This document shows positions 45,001-55,300 of a stretch of 64,000 bases of DNA, piece after piece; within the stretch, counting starts at the first letter, position 1; the number at the start of each line of letters is the position of its first letter. Origin of the DNA: Mesocentrotus franciscanus (lineage: Eukaryota > Echinodermata > Echinoidea > Camarodonta > Strongylocentrotidae); the NCBI GenBank assembly GCA_037976565.1, contig CP137675.1, positions 3,282,369 through 3,346,368 on the forward strand, written 5' to 3'. The notes under the pieces are model-generated. The model worked only from the letters and a program-made list of their open reading frames with translations. It searched no databases and was not told the origin of the DNA. The position numbers were made by a program, and so were the translations under genes.

Positions 45001-48000
45001 GCAGCACAAACGTACGACCATTCGGTACAATGGTCTGAAAATCAGACTATTACTTACTGGCTCTATAGCTCTTAAGTCGATTCGACAACTAATAGTCGTT
45101 ATTTTCCCACTTAAAGACATTTTCAAGCCCCCTTTTTAGGGAAGTTCTAAATTAGTATTGTCTTTCAAATGCCGTTGGAATTTAACCTTTTCATTTTTGG
45201 GGCCTGCAAATGGGACATAGTACCTTTGATAGAGATTGTAATAAAAATTAAACTTACAAAATCTCTTTACAGAAGTAATATTTGAAGCTCACATTGTGAA
45301 TATAGTATTATGACATGGAACTCACTAACATACAGAATACAGTGATTGGTAGACTATAACCCTATTATCGCTAAGGATAGGAGTGGATAATAACCATTTC
45401 CCACCATTTCTTTGCTTTTGTTACACAGTGGATTGGCGTGTGGCCCCCTTGGTGATGCTGATAAAGCAGTGGGCTAAGAACCATGGTATCAATGATGCCA
45501 GCCAAGGAACGCTCTCCTCCTACTCCTATGTCCTCATGATCATCAACTACCTCCAAGGTAAGTCAGACGTATCGCCCTATCGACTCCAAACTGACCAAAT
45601 CTTAGTTTGAAGTAGTGTAATTATGTTGCATGGTCTATTGTTGTTTTGGTGTTGGTCTCATTGGTTCGACTCACTACAGGTCAATTCCAAGCGTTACAAA
45701 ATAACATTTCCAGAGAATTTTTAAATTTGAATTTAGAGTATCATAGACACTTTAAGGGTCATGTATAGTTTTGGTAAGCCTTCAAAAACTTTTTGTCACA
45801 TTTAAAAAAAATTTAGATAATAGATAGAAAGGTACACTAATAATACTAATGTGTATATGCTACAGTGTACACACACACTGTCCAAGCGAAGGGCTAATAT
45901 TAATGTGGCGGGAGTCATTTGGGGTAGAAGAGTCCTAGCATAGGGCAGTATTATAGCTGTCATCTAATATTTCTGGCAGATATTTACACTACAATTAACT
46001 AGAAATCATGAATATAGAATACCAAATGATCTCGTACATTTTTTGATACAAGGAGAACAGACTATATTTAACATGTTTCTTTCCAGTTTCCTTATTGCTA
46101 CCAAAACTGTACATGAGCTTTAAGAATTAACTTCTCACCTAGTATTAGAGATCAGCTGCCAGTCATGCATTCGATGAAGCAGCCATCCTGTAATCTAACC
46201 TGGGGGGTGTTTCACAAAGACTAAGATCGACTTTAAGTTGGACTTAAGTATAACAGGCCGTTCGTGCCATTGTTTTCTCTCATCATTTACTGGCATTGGT
46301 CTCTCACAGGACGTACAAATCATGGTTAAAAATCTACAAAACTTACATTTTTTTATAATTCATTATTGAAGGAAAAATATTATCTATAGATCATAATTGA
46401 GAGACCAATGGTGAGAGCAAACAATGGCACGAACGGCCTGTTATACTTAAGTCCAACTTAAAGTCGATCTTAGTCTTTGTGAAACACCCCCCTGGGCTTT
46501 GTTGTACATGTTGTAACTTGCTTGTTAGTAGAATGATGATGTTTTGTTTCTTTCTTTGTCTCATCTTAGTTGGATGTAAGCCTCCTGTAGTGAACTCAGT
46601 TCAGGCACAGGAATGGGTAAGACACTTTTGAATGCTCCCTTGAGTTGGATTCTCCTTATCTATTCTTGATTTGTTTTGTGATAATTTTTGGCGGCCGGCC
46701 CAAACAACATTTAGTAAAAGGCAAATAATTCATTGTAGCTTGTAGAAATTTTTCTTTAAAAATTCAATTTTTTACGCTTACTGGACACTGTCGTTAATGA
46801 ATATAATGACCTGTGCTGTGTATCCATGACATGTACATGTTTGCTATTGTTTTGTTTACAGGGTCGAAATGTGTTCTCAGATCATCGGAGTATAATCTAT
46901 GCATGGAATAGACTGTATGATCACCCCAAAAACTATATGAATGATCCAAGGAACCAATCCAAGAATTCTCAGGATCTCTACTCACTCCTCAAGGTCAGTC
47001 AGTTCCTCATAACAATTTCATTTTTTTTTTTTTTTTGGTGAGGATATTTTAACTAAAAATTAAGTCCTTGAACGACAGTTCTTCTTTTAGTAATTAATCA
47101 TAGATTACCGTAAATCTCCGTGTATAAGACACACCTGTGCGAAAACCCACGCGGGGAAGGACCTTCATTTTACTGCGAGGTGCAGTTGGAGGCGCCAATT
47201 TTTGCTTGTGAACTTGTCACAAATAATATTAACAATGTTGAATGAAGTATCAGAATAATGAACATTTCAAACACAATACCCGGTAGTAACAATGTTGAAT
47301 AAAGTTATCAGAATAATGAACATTTGTTTTTAAAACTAAAGATGACAGACAAATTTTTCTCTAAGTCCAAACAGAAATCCGGACATTCAGGTAGTGTTGT
47401 TCTAGTTTCCGAGTGGTATGACTGAGCTGGGGGACATTGCCAGGCACAGTGCCAGGTGGAGGGGCATAAATAAAAAAATTAATAAATTAATTTTTTTTTT
47501 TTTTTTTTTTAAATTGTATAAGACGCACCCCCGACTTTTGAAAAAAATTTCGGCGGGAAAAGGTGCGTCTTATACACAGAGATTTATGGTAGATATATTT
47601 TATATTATAGTTTGCCATGTGACGTTTGATCTGATTCCTTCTGAACTGCATGCATTTCCTTTTTGCAGGGTTTCTTTGAATACTACACCAACTTTGACTT
47701 TGAGAATACAGTGATCAGCATAAGACTAGCCAGCTGCTTCCCATGTACTCTTCTACCTCCAAATCATCAGGGATGGAGACAAAAGTACATCTTCATTGAA
47801 GGTGAGAATAGGATGTCCAACAAATTCTTCTTCCTTCCTTCCTTATACTCCCCGCCTCCTTTTTTTTCTCCTCCTCCTCCATCCCTTACACTCCTTTGCT
47901 CTACTGCTTCCAGTATTACCATCCACCTTCAGATCATCAAGGCAGGAGATATCTTTATTGATGATAAGAATAGGGTATCCAGGAAATTCCCCTTCTTCCT

Positions 48001-48450
48001 CCTCCCCTTCCCCCTAATGTCTTTATTTGTGTTGCTAACCTCAAGGTAAGGGGGCTTCCATCAAGCTGATACTTATTTAAGCTACTAGACACTCTGCTTC
48101 ATTTGGAGACTTAATAATATAATATATCCTGCTGTGCTGAAACAGAATGATGATTATTAAATCATCAGCTAGAGTTTTATGTGAGCCTGGTCTCATGGTT
48201 ATTGTAGGATAATGTTTGAAAAAAAATACATGGCAATAATTTCATGGTTTTATTTTACCTGACAATTGTGACCGATTTCAGTTCTGTTTTTACCTTTGAT
48301 ATTGCAGAGCCTTTTGACCGAATCAACACAGCACGTTCCGTCTTCGACTGGGGCCGATACAGACAGATCCTGGATACTTTTGAGGAAACCCTTGAATCAC
48401 TATGCAAGACCAATGACCTTGACCTGGACAGCTTCCTCACCTACAGATGA
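35952..48450 (+). CDS. TENT2: Poly(A) RNA polymerase GLD-2 / TENT2 (complete coding sequence)
   Basis: Thirteen coding exons join in phase into 551 codons: 35,952-36,073; 37,022-37,553; 38,045-38,159; 38,572-38,663; 39,084-39,147; 39,934-40,003; 40,896-40,932; 43,649-43,688; 45,429-45,557; 46,570-46,616; 46,862-46,993; 47,669-47,801; 48,308-48,450. Residues 1-218 are a low-complexity Ser/Thr/Lys-rich N-terminus. The nucleotidyltransferase core has GGSSLNGFGSKGCDADMCL (263-281) with catalytic Asp276 and Asp278, and the third acid, Asp337, in LECDLNINHHT. The central and PAP-associated regions follow (GTLSSYSYVLMIINYLQ; GFFEYYTNFDFENTVIS; EPFDRINTARSV), the last typical of GLD-2. The family adds poly(A) tails to cytoplasmic mRNAs, often with an RNA-binding partner because it lacks its own RNA-binding domain. 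At 551 residues it is somewhat longer than vertebrate GLD-2, owing to the N-terminus. Confidence 0.95.
36488..36974. mobile_element. TA-flanked MITE with TGTATAAGACGC termini, copy 1
   Basis: The left end CCCTAAATCTCTGTGTATAA and the right end's reverse complement CTGTAAATCTCCATGTATAA match, each flanked by TA. The interior contains a poly-A run and no ORF. A second copy is at 47,108. Tc1/mariner- or pogo-like target preference is inferred from the TA. It lies in TENT2 intron 1 (between the first two coding exons). Confidence 0.75.
37022..37553 (+). CDS. TENT2: TENT2 exon 2 (low-complexity N-terminus)
   Basis: The longest exon, residues 41-218. It begins NFNWIPPGRHSKG, contains a poly-Ser run encoded by repeated TCA, and then Lys/Ser/Thr/Glu-rich sequence, likely disordered. 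It ends at GAG-GTAAGG in phase 0. Confidence 0.92.
37747..37770. repeat. Short perfect palindrome in TENT2 intron 2
   Basis: GGTTGCCTATT and its complement AATAGGCAACC are separated by two bases. It may form a small hairpin. Confidence 0.6.
38045..38159 (+). CDS. TENT2: TENT2 exon 3
   Basis: The helical segment before the catalytic domain: MSRRIWSYYVTNKQSK to CIKEIYP. It is in phase with both neighbours. Confidence 0.93.
38572..38663 (+). CDS. TENT2: TENT2 exon 4 (catalytic DxD)
   Basis: It encodes the nucleotide-binding GGSSLNGFGS and the metal-binding CDADMCL. Both catalytic aspartates of the polymerase-beta fold are kept. Confidence 0.96.
38700..38830. repeat. (CTGT)n and (CT)n microsatellites, TENT2 intron 4
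   Basis: Runs of CTGT (at about 38,734-38,760) and CTCT-rich sequence begin about 35 bases after the exon 4 donor. Confidence 0.85.
39084..39147 (+). CDS. TENT2: TENT2 exon 5
   Basis: Twenty-one codons plus one base (ISQKDARDILLTLRGYLQQR). The last 47 bases and the following intron sequence are copied twice in intron 7. Confidence 0.93.
39170..39398. mobile_element. MITE, GGCTTGTTCAGATATG family, copy 1
   Basis: The left end GGCTTGTTCAGATATGACCG and the right end's reverse complement AGCCTCGTTCAGATATTGAG are inverted. About 230 bases, non-coding. Related elements are at 40,093 and 49,602. It starts 22 bases after the exon 5 donor. Confidence 0.65.
39760..39895 (+). repeat. SINE 3' tail
   Basis: ACAGCGCCATGAGCATCAGA leads to GGCGCTATATAAATATCC and a (TTA)n run, a common ending of invertebrate tRNA-derived SINEs. 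The head is not seen. It lies in TENT2 intron 5. Confidence 0.5.
39934..40003 (+). CDS. TENT2: TENT2 exon 6
   Basis: NMKVIFAKVPILKFQHKRF, the beta-strand region leading to the third catalytic acid. Confidence 0.94.
40093..40288. mobile_element. MITE, GGCTTGTTCAGATATG family, copy 2
   Basis: Inverted ends GGCTTGTTCAGATATG and CATATCTGGACAAGGCT, about 195 bases, in TENT2 intron 6. Confidence 0.6.
40896..40932 (+). CDS. TENT2: TENT2 exon 7 (third catalytic Asp)
   Basis: A 37-base microexon encoding DLECDLNINHHT. Asp337 completes the catalytic triad. It is followed by the repeat-filled 2.7-kb intron 7. Confidence 0.94.
42697..42975 (+). pseudogene. Duplicated TENT2 exon 5 fragment, copy 1
   Basis: It matches 39,101-39,380, that is the last 47 bases of exon 5, its GTGAGT donor and 233 bases of intron 5. 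One G is lost from GGGG (CTCAGGGATACC). It has no splice acceptor of its own, so it cannot act as a normal internal exon. It lies inside the repeat element in intron 7. Confidence 0.9.
43192..43497 (+). pseudogene. Duplicated TENT2 exon 5 fragment, copy 2
   Basis: It matches 39,101-39,406 over 306 bases with no difference that I can see. It includes the exon 5 end, donor and the GGCTTGTTCAGATATG MITE. It is 26 bases longer than copy 1 at the 3' side. Confidence 0.92.
43649..43688 (+). CDS. TENT2: TENT2 exon 8
   Basis: A 40-base exon encoding GVRNTALLQTYSE, the conserved start of the central helical domain (family form G(I/V)RNT). It lies about 100 bases after the intron 7 repeat. Confidence 0.93.
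44699..45229. mobile_element. Inverted-repeat element, TTAAAGATACTATGTCCC ends
   Basis: The left end TTAAAGATACTATGTCCCTT and right end GGGACATAGTACCTTTGAT are inverted, about 530 bases apart. A lone left-end-like fragment (GTTAAAGATGGTTTGTCCC) is at about 53,150. Non-coding, TENT2 intron 8. Confidence 0.6.
45429..45557 (+). CDS. TENT2: TENT2 exon 9
   Basis: LDWRVAPLVMLIKQWAKNHG and GTLSSYSYVLMIINYLQ, the central-domain helices with the nucleotide-recognition serines and tyrosines. Confidence 0.95.
46202..46492. mobile_element. MITE, GGGGTGTTTCACAAAGA family, copy 2
   Basis: About 290 bases with inverted repeats of about 70 bases (GGGGTGTTTCACAAAGACTA at both ends). It differs from the 21,040 copy inside the TIR but is very close to the 55,022 copy. 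TENT2 intron 9. Confidence 0.85.
46570..46616 (+). CDS. TENT2: TENT2 exon 10
   Basis: VGCKPPVVNSVQAQEW, in phase at both ends. Confidence 0.92.
46862..46993 (+). CDS. TENT2: TENT2 exon 11
   Basis: Forty-four codons (RNVFSDHRSIIYAWNRLYD to SKNSQDLYSLLK), a linker region that varies in the family, before the PAP-associated domain. Confidence 0.92.
47108..47589. mobile_element. TA-flanked MITE with TGTATAAGACGC termini, copy 2
   Basis: The left end CCGTAAATCTCCGTGTATAA and the inverted right end CCATAAATCTCTGTGTATAA are each bordered by TA. It contains poly-T and an internal near-duplication around ATCAGAATAATGAACATT. TENT2 intron 11. Confidence 0.75.
47669..47801 (+). CDS. TENT2: TENT2 exon 12 (PAP-associated domain)
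   Basis: GFFEYYTNFDFENTVISIR and GWRQKYIFIE match the PAP-associated segment of GLD-2 proteins. It ends at a GTGAGA donor. Confidence 0.94.
48308..48450 (+). CDS. TENT2: TENT2 last coding exon
   Basis: It begins EPFDRINTARSVFDWGRY, the signature GLD-2 motif (EPFDxxNTAR), and ends DLDSFLTYR followed by TGA at 48,448-48,450. Confidence 0.94.
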
Positions 48451-48790
48451 TGATGGCTCAAAGCCCTCTGTCTCTAGCAATGGTAGGAATCAGTGTTTCT
48501 GTGTGGTGTACCAGTTGAAGCCAAGCATTGGATATTTGAGCAATGTGTGCGCTCTCAGGCTCCATGCTAAGTTTTCATCAGTCATCTGTATGATGATAAC
48601 TTTGAAACATCTCAGGTTTGTTGGTCTGGAATTAACTGGCAATCCTGAATTAATATTGCATCATCCTGAAGATGATGGACTTCTGTAGAACGGGACCCCT
48701 CAGAAAGTCATGCAAGGTTCGGTGCCGTAGCCCTACATGCTCAGTGGTCATCGATCTTATGTGTAATGGTAATCATGGGATGTGATTTAT

Positions 48791-48985
48791 GATACATGCT
48801 CCAGCGACAATTTCTTTGCAGTCATTTTCCTATACCAATCAAAGTCCAAAATTCAACCCTTGACCCGACACTATACATAACACTAACACTAACCCTTTCT
48901 TCACATCTAATCCCAAACCCAATCACACCCCTAACCTATATCTTTCTGGAAAAATAGCCCAGAGGAAATGTGCCTGGAGCATATG
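48791..48985. repeat. TGCTCCAG family element in the 3' UTR
   Basis: CATGCTCCAGCGACAATTTC at the left and GTGCCTGGAGCATATG at the right are inverted. Interior CTAACACTAACCC-like sequence is shared in type with 53,908-54,090. Confidence 0.5.
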
Positions 48986-49601
48986 TAGGATCACGCCGGA
49001 GAGATTTCAGGTTTGTTTGTCTAGAGTCCTCTGGGGTCTCTGACTTGAGCGTGTATCGTCGGTCATGGATAGCCTGGTGTTTTAAACACTCTGTATGCAA
49101 GAAAGATCTCTTTAGAATTTGATCATCCATTCCCAATGTGCCACACTTTGTGAGGAAAAAATGAACCCTTTTAGAATGCGACAGTCACCAGTTTATCATC
49201 AAGTCAAATATCACATCTAGGTCACCAAGAGTTTAGAATCTATGTAGTGTCAGTGTATAATGAGACCCTTTGTGTTATCAGCTGCACAAGGTTTGTTGTA
49301 TGGAGTGATTCTTTCTAATGAAATATTTAAGTTGTGACACAAAAGAGATTACAAAGTTGTAGTAACTTTAAACAATACATTTGCCATATTAAAAAGCACA
49401 AGGGATGCCAAACAATAAGCACCTTGCCTTTGTTGTGAAAGGTCTAAAATCAATTGAGAGCAATCATAACTACCATGTGACATGATATCTCTGTTTACAT
49501 GACTAAGTGAATATTGGTGTTTGTAGTGAGTGTCTTTCACCAATGTTTAATTACTCTGTTCACATTGCTGGTTGAATACCAACTAAAATCCTGTTGCTTA
49601 C

Positions 49602-49814
49602 GGCTTGTTCACATATGACGTAGTAATCTGGAGCGTTATTTTTATGACGTTCACGGAATGTGCTTTATATTTTCATGCATGTATCTTACAACACACATAT
49701 AGTCAGTTTGTGTCGGACCTTAGTTGTGCGCACACACTTTTTCATTTCCTCTTGCCATTTATTCATACATTACAAGAAAGCTCTTTGGTTTCCTGTGTTC
49801 TATGTGAACAAGCC
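49602..49814. mobile_element. MITE, GGCTTGTTCAGATATG family, copy 3
   Basis: CGGCTTGTTCACATATGACG at the left and TATGTGAACAAGCC at the right are inverted. Confidence 0.6.
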
Positions 49815-49899
49815 ATTGGTCTTTCATTTTTCTTCAGAGCATGGTTTCCCACATTCATGGGGCATCATGGCTGTAATGTGCATATTGTTACCACTTAGA

Positions 49900-50047
49900 C
49901 CCTGTTTCATAAAACTTGTTTTCAATTACAAATTTCATAATTCAGTGACAAATTCGCTATCAGCCAATCAAATGCACTGACATGAGTAGGTTATATCAGT
50001 TATTGTACATTGTTTAATATTGATGACAAGTTTTATGAAATGGGGAC
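49900..50047. mobile_element. MITE, TTTCATAAAACTTGT family, copy 1
   Basis: The inverted ends TTTCATAAAACTTGT and ACAAGTTTTATGAAA enclose about 110 AT-rich bases with a CAGCCAATCA motif. Confidence 0.65.
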
Positions 50048-51070
50048 CTGTATGGCATTTTTCACCAAAGAATTTAATCATCAGGTTCAAAATAAGGAAC
50101 TTACCTCTTATCTGGTGTGTCACTGTCAAAATGATTTATGCAAACCAATATTAGATACATTCCTCTGTATGTGTCATCATCCACTATCAAAAGTGGATGA
50201 TTTTCAACAAGGCATGCATTGTTAATTGTTTCTGCTTTGGTGGATTAGCTTGCAATGTTGTGTATATCAGTTAATATCATTATTGTCAACTTTACCAATG
50301 GGTTTGCATAGAACAGTGCTGTGTGGTATTCTTCATGGAGCTACTGAATGTAATTGATACAGTGATGTGGAAGCTAGTCATGGATTTCTCTCCTTTCTTT
50401 CATGAACTATATTGTAACAGGTCATGTCAGGTCATGTCATGTCAAATAGGTATAACTTGAACTTACGTGTAGGTTTATGAAAGGAGATCAACTGCTTGAA
50501 AATTGTTATGGATAGACTCTGATCAAAAGATGAATATATTGACTGAAGCAAGACTGAGCAGTAGTTATTTAGCCATATATTTTAAAAGGCAATATTAAAT
50601 CATCAGGAATTTAGGTTTATGGCGCAAACTAGTATTTTGGAAATAATGAAAGAATGATGTAAAAAATGTCATAACTTTTGCAAAATGATGATTATGTAGG
50701 GCCTCTTACTTGATTATGAGCTTAGTGTTAACTATGAGATATATGAAAGAGATGGCTGCCAGACGCAAGGATTTATGAAATATGAATTCCTTCTGTTATT
50801 TTAGGCCTGTAGAGAATTTGGGAACCTTATTATACATTTGAAGGTCTTATACCTGCCATTGAAATACTTCCATATGCTTTTGAGACAGAATAAAAGTATT
50901 CATTAGTTAATGACTGTAGCAGAGATGTCAAGTAACAATTGCCTGTTAAAAATATTTTGTTGTTGTTTTTTAGTTCCGGAAATGTACATTTTCCATTCTG
51001 ATTATCTGTCACTGTTGTTTAATAGGATGAGGATATGATATTGACCCAAAGACACATCATATCAAGATCA

Positions 51071-51420
51071 GGAAGGGTGATTCATAAAACTTGTTATCCA
51101 TTACAAATGCTGAATTTCTATGACAAATTTGCTTTTGGCCAATCAGATACCACGATTGTACCAGTTTATAACAGTTATTGTAACTTTTTATTGATAACAA
51201 TTCAGGCCTTAAATTTCAATATTTTTAGGGCAAGGCCACTTTTCTGTAGGGCACATTCCTATATTACAGCACAAATAGGAAGAATTGGAAAGGGCACAAA
51301 AAATCTCCAAGGCCAATGAGAGGGGCATTGAGGCCAATCAAAAGGGCATCCAAGGCCATGGCCTTGGTGGCCTTGGATTAATTTAAGCCCTGACAATTTT
51401 TATGAAACAGGTCCCAGGAA
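51071..51420. mobile_element. MITE, TTTCATAAAACTTGT family, copy 2, with nested insertion
   Basis: It begins ATTCATAAAACTTGTTATCC and ends ACAATTTTTATGAAACAGG. The middle (about 51,206-51,393) is a different element with inverted ends AGGCCTTAAATT and AATTTAAGCCCT and AAGGCCA/GGGCA repeats inside. The second element inserted into the first. Confidence 0.6.
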
Positions 51421-52690
51421 GGGTGATCAATCATTCAAATTGATGTATTGTAAATCTTCTGTTTTTATACCACAATATTGTGTACCATATGTGTCATTGT
51501 AGTTGATGGTTGCAGCTGACAATGAGCCCACAACATAGTATGATCCAATAGCTAGCTTTTCGATTTCTGGTGGAAATAACGCCATTAGTTTATTTGTACA
51601 TTTATGAAACTTCAAAACGTGTGAAATCTTCTACATTGCAGTCTCTATTGGTCATACAAGTAGTAAAAAATTGAACTTGCTGGGTATCATAGGCTTTCCA
51701 GGTGCAGAAAAGGCCAAAAAGACACCAAAGCAGCACCTGATTTAGCTTTTCTTTTTTCTCTGACTGGGAGGCTCAAGTTCCCACTATTTAAATTTTACCA
51801 TTCCACTTAATAACTATTCAAGTCTTTAATAAACTAATTTAATAAAAATGATAGTAGTCAGTTGAATCAGGAAGATTTGACATGTTTTTAGTTTCATATG
51901 TAATAATTGCAATTTCTTTCAAAATTGGATGGCAGCTCAATTCAAAGAGTGTGTGTTGTACTCTACTTATACATTCATCTGTTCTTATTTTTTCTCTCTT
52001 CCAGTTTTGACTACTTTGTGTTCTGAAATATGGCATAAACAAGTAGGGCCTATGAAAACATGTCTGGGTTTTTTGCTTGCAACATGAGACATACCATCTG
52101 AAGGTCATGGTGCAATTTATTTAATATTTCTGCGTGTGTATAGAAGTGCTATATTGTGACTCCTTAGGAAATATGCTCAAACGTAAGTTTGGAGGAAATG
52201 TATGAAAATATTTTTGTTTGTAAAGAGCTTTGTTGAATTATTTATAGTATGTGATTGTCCAATGACCAAGTTATTGGTAGATATGTAATTGTAAAAGTAA
52301 TTTTTTATTAAAAAGTAACAAGTATATGTATGTCAAGCTCACAAGCTCATAATCTTTTATTGTATAATATGGTATGACGAAAGCTGTGTGTCACAAAATA
52401 CTGTCAAAGTTTTGTATTTGACTGTGTTTGTGTACTAGTGTAGGTATAGTCCAGTATAACTCTCATATGCTGGATAGCAAATGGGAAATGAATATTTTGC
52501 TGCTGGAGTTTTATGTAGTATATTTTATGTTTCATGATATCAGGATTTCTGTATCTCTGATTTTTTTATTTTTGTGTATGGGATAATGCCAGAAGTGGTA
52601 AAGGAGAAATGTGCTGGTCTGTGATTATGTTGATTTTTGTTTATAATAAAAGGATATATTTACAACTATTAAAATAAATGTAGTGTTTGT

Positions 52691-53749
52691 TTTTATATGG
52701 AGTGGTGCTCATACTTTTTTTCATGATTCAACATGCATACAACTTCATAAAACACTTATAGGTTGGTGTCCTCGACTAGAATCAACAAGTCGTTTGAATG
52801 AATTGTGCAATACTCGATCAAACTTATGAAAATTGGTTGCCATGGTTTTGCCATTGTTTGACCAATATTAGCTTTGATATTCACATTTACTCTTCCTCTT
52901 GTTAAGTAAACTTGATAGAAAGTGTAATTTCTTCAAAACTCAATGGCCCGTAGTCTACTTAAATTTCAACAGAATGCTGGCTGGGTGGAAGCTTTTGTCC
53001 AAAATCGGGTTATTGTTAAACATGATCTTAGACCCAGGGTCTGAATCAACTGAATTAGCAGAATACGGACCAAACGGTTGAAGTCTTTGGGAAGAGTTCC
53101 TTGTAATGTGTAATGAGTAACAACTTGTGGGATGAGTATTTTCTCAATGTTAAAGATGGTTTGTCCCTTTTGCAGACCTAAAAACCTGAAGTTCCATTAA
53201 TCCAGTCGTATATTGAAAAGGTCTATTATAAGGAACCTCCCACCATATAAAATAAAGGAAAATGGCTTTCAACAAATAAATTTTTGACTGTTTAATTCCA
53301 GATATCTATTTTCTAGACTAAACAAATTGTACATTATTGAAATTTAATTTGAACCCTATATCTGTTGATTTGAGAACAGCTCCTTTTGCGGCTATATGAA
53401 AGCAGCACAAGATTTTCATTTCTTACAAAGAAGTTTCAGCAACTATGACTGTAAAATTTCACATACGATATCTAAAGGATATATTTTAAACACTCGCCAA
53501 TTTCATGGAGTTTGCAAAAATCTACAAAAGGGACTTACTGCCTTTAAAATGACTTGCATGCATCTTAGTGCAAGAAAAAAAGCAAATCCCATTTACTCTT
53601 CTTTTCAGCTCTGGTCCTACCTCCAACCCCTCTCTTTCTTCTTGTATCACTGCATTGGTCTCCATCTTTCCCAGTAAACAGTCATTCAGATATACACAAA
53701 TAACAAGAGAATAGTGACTACAACTTATATTCATATTTACATTTCTCCA
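52691..53749. other. Intergenic, between two convergent transcripts
   Basis: AT-rich, without recognisable exons. It contains a fragment of the TTAAAGATACTATGTCCC-type element at about 53,148. Confidence 0.4.
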
Positions 53750-53907
53750 TTTATTTGAAACTTCAATTAAAAAAAAAGAAAGAACAAATGAAACAAAGTT
53801 ACATAATTGTCATTTTGAACTTTGATTCTCTCCTGTCAATTAGTGATTCACTACACCTCACAACCTTCGTTAACAACACATGATATGAATTTCCGGTGCT
53901 ACGACAT

Positions 53908-54090
53908 TTGCTCCAGCATCAGTTGCTCCCGTCTGTATTTCGTCAAAGCTACAGGGTTAGAGCTGCAATTTGGTTTTAGGTTAGGTTTTCAGGTAAGGGT
54001 TAGGTATAGTGATTGGTTTATGTTTGAAGTCGAGAATTCAGCAGGTGTTTGAAATCGACCACGGAGCAATTGTTGCTGGAGCATGTGTCA
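53908..54090. mobile_element. TGCTCCAG family MITE
   Basis: TTGCTCCAGCATCAGTTGCT at the left and CAATTGTTGCTGGAGCATG at the right are inverted. The interior has GGTTAGG-type repeats. Confidence 0.6.
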
Positions 54091-55021
54091 CACAACCAAA
54101 ATTTCTGAGTACTTTTATATTTTTTCCATTTTAAAGCTTAAGTTACTGTTCCTATAAACTACACTGAACAGTTCGTCACAATGGTATGAGGAAAGATTTA
54201 GCGTCGACAAAATTTCAGAAGTCATCAGGTACAAGAGACATACATGGTTTAGTGATGATAATTCTTTATAATATCTCCTAATTTAATTGGAGAAATGAAA
54301 ATCCTGGAATACAGATTTTCATGATTTTGAAAGATTAAAAATTAGACTCTTAAAATGTGTTTCGGCAGTCAGTGGTATAAAGAAGCGATAGAAATTTGAA
54401 CAAAGTAAAAATCCTTAAATAAAGCTGCTTATTTTTTCTTTCTTTTTAATAAAATACAAAACTTCTTAGTTCCTGTGATACACATAGGCCTAAAGTTATT
54501 CTCTCAAAATACATTTCTAGATTTAGTGGAACATAGAGTGTAGCCTATAACCATGCTCACTTTGCTCAGTCTTCAATACAGCAAAGACAACTATGTTTAC
54601 AATCCCAAAAGGAGAATTCCAAGTGGATAACAATAACTGGATTTACATGTATAATTAATTGTTTTCCTTAATTGAACTGTCCTTGGTCTAGCTTCTCTTT
54701 TCACTGTACATCTCTCATGAAAATTAGAATGTATACATGTTCAATATTTAAAAACCAGCCCCACCCCACTAAAAAAAAAGATGTTATTGTTAGCAGTACC
54801 ATACTCCATACATTAAGACATATTTTGCAGCAGAAAAATGAGTAAATGTTGATTTAAGAAAAAAATCATAAAATTCTATCTCTGACAAAAAGAACAGAAA
54901 CTACAAAAACATGAATACAACAATCAACACTGAATACAAACATCTAATTTTCACTAGAGAAAGACAGCGTAACGCACACTTGGTGTGGAGAAATACACAA
55001 CACTCTACAAAAAACATACCA

Positions 55022-55300
55022 GGGGGGTGTTTCACAAAGACTAAGATCGACTTTAAGTTGGACTTCAGTATAACAGGCCGTTCGTGCCATTGTTTGCTCT
55101 CACCATTATGATCTTTGGATAATATTTTTCCTTCAATAATGAATTATCAAAAAATTTAAGTTTTGTAGATTTTTTACCATGATTTGTACGTCCCTTTACA
55201 GACCAATGCCAGTAAATAATGATAGCAAACAATGGCATGAACGGCCTGCTATACTTAAGTCCAACTTAAAGTCGATCTTAGTCTTTGTGAAACACCCCCC
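55022..55300. mobile_element. MITE, GGGGTGTTTCACAAAGA family, copy 3
   Basis: About 280 bases, long inverted repeats, very similar to the 46,202 copy including AACAGGCCGTTCGTGCCATT. One interior segment is inverted relative to that copy. Confidence 0.85.

Larger units (their letters stand above)
48451..52690 (+). other. Probable TENT2 3' UTR
   Basis: No further coding exon was seen on the plus strand, nor convincing exons on the minus strand. AATAAA signals at 52,645-52,650 and 52,673-52,678 are the best polyadenylation candidates, giving a 3' UTR of about 4.2 kb. Earlier weak signals may be used. The stretch includes MITEs at 49,602-49,814, about 49,900-50,047 and 51,071-51,420. Inference only. 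Confidence 0.45.
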
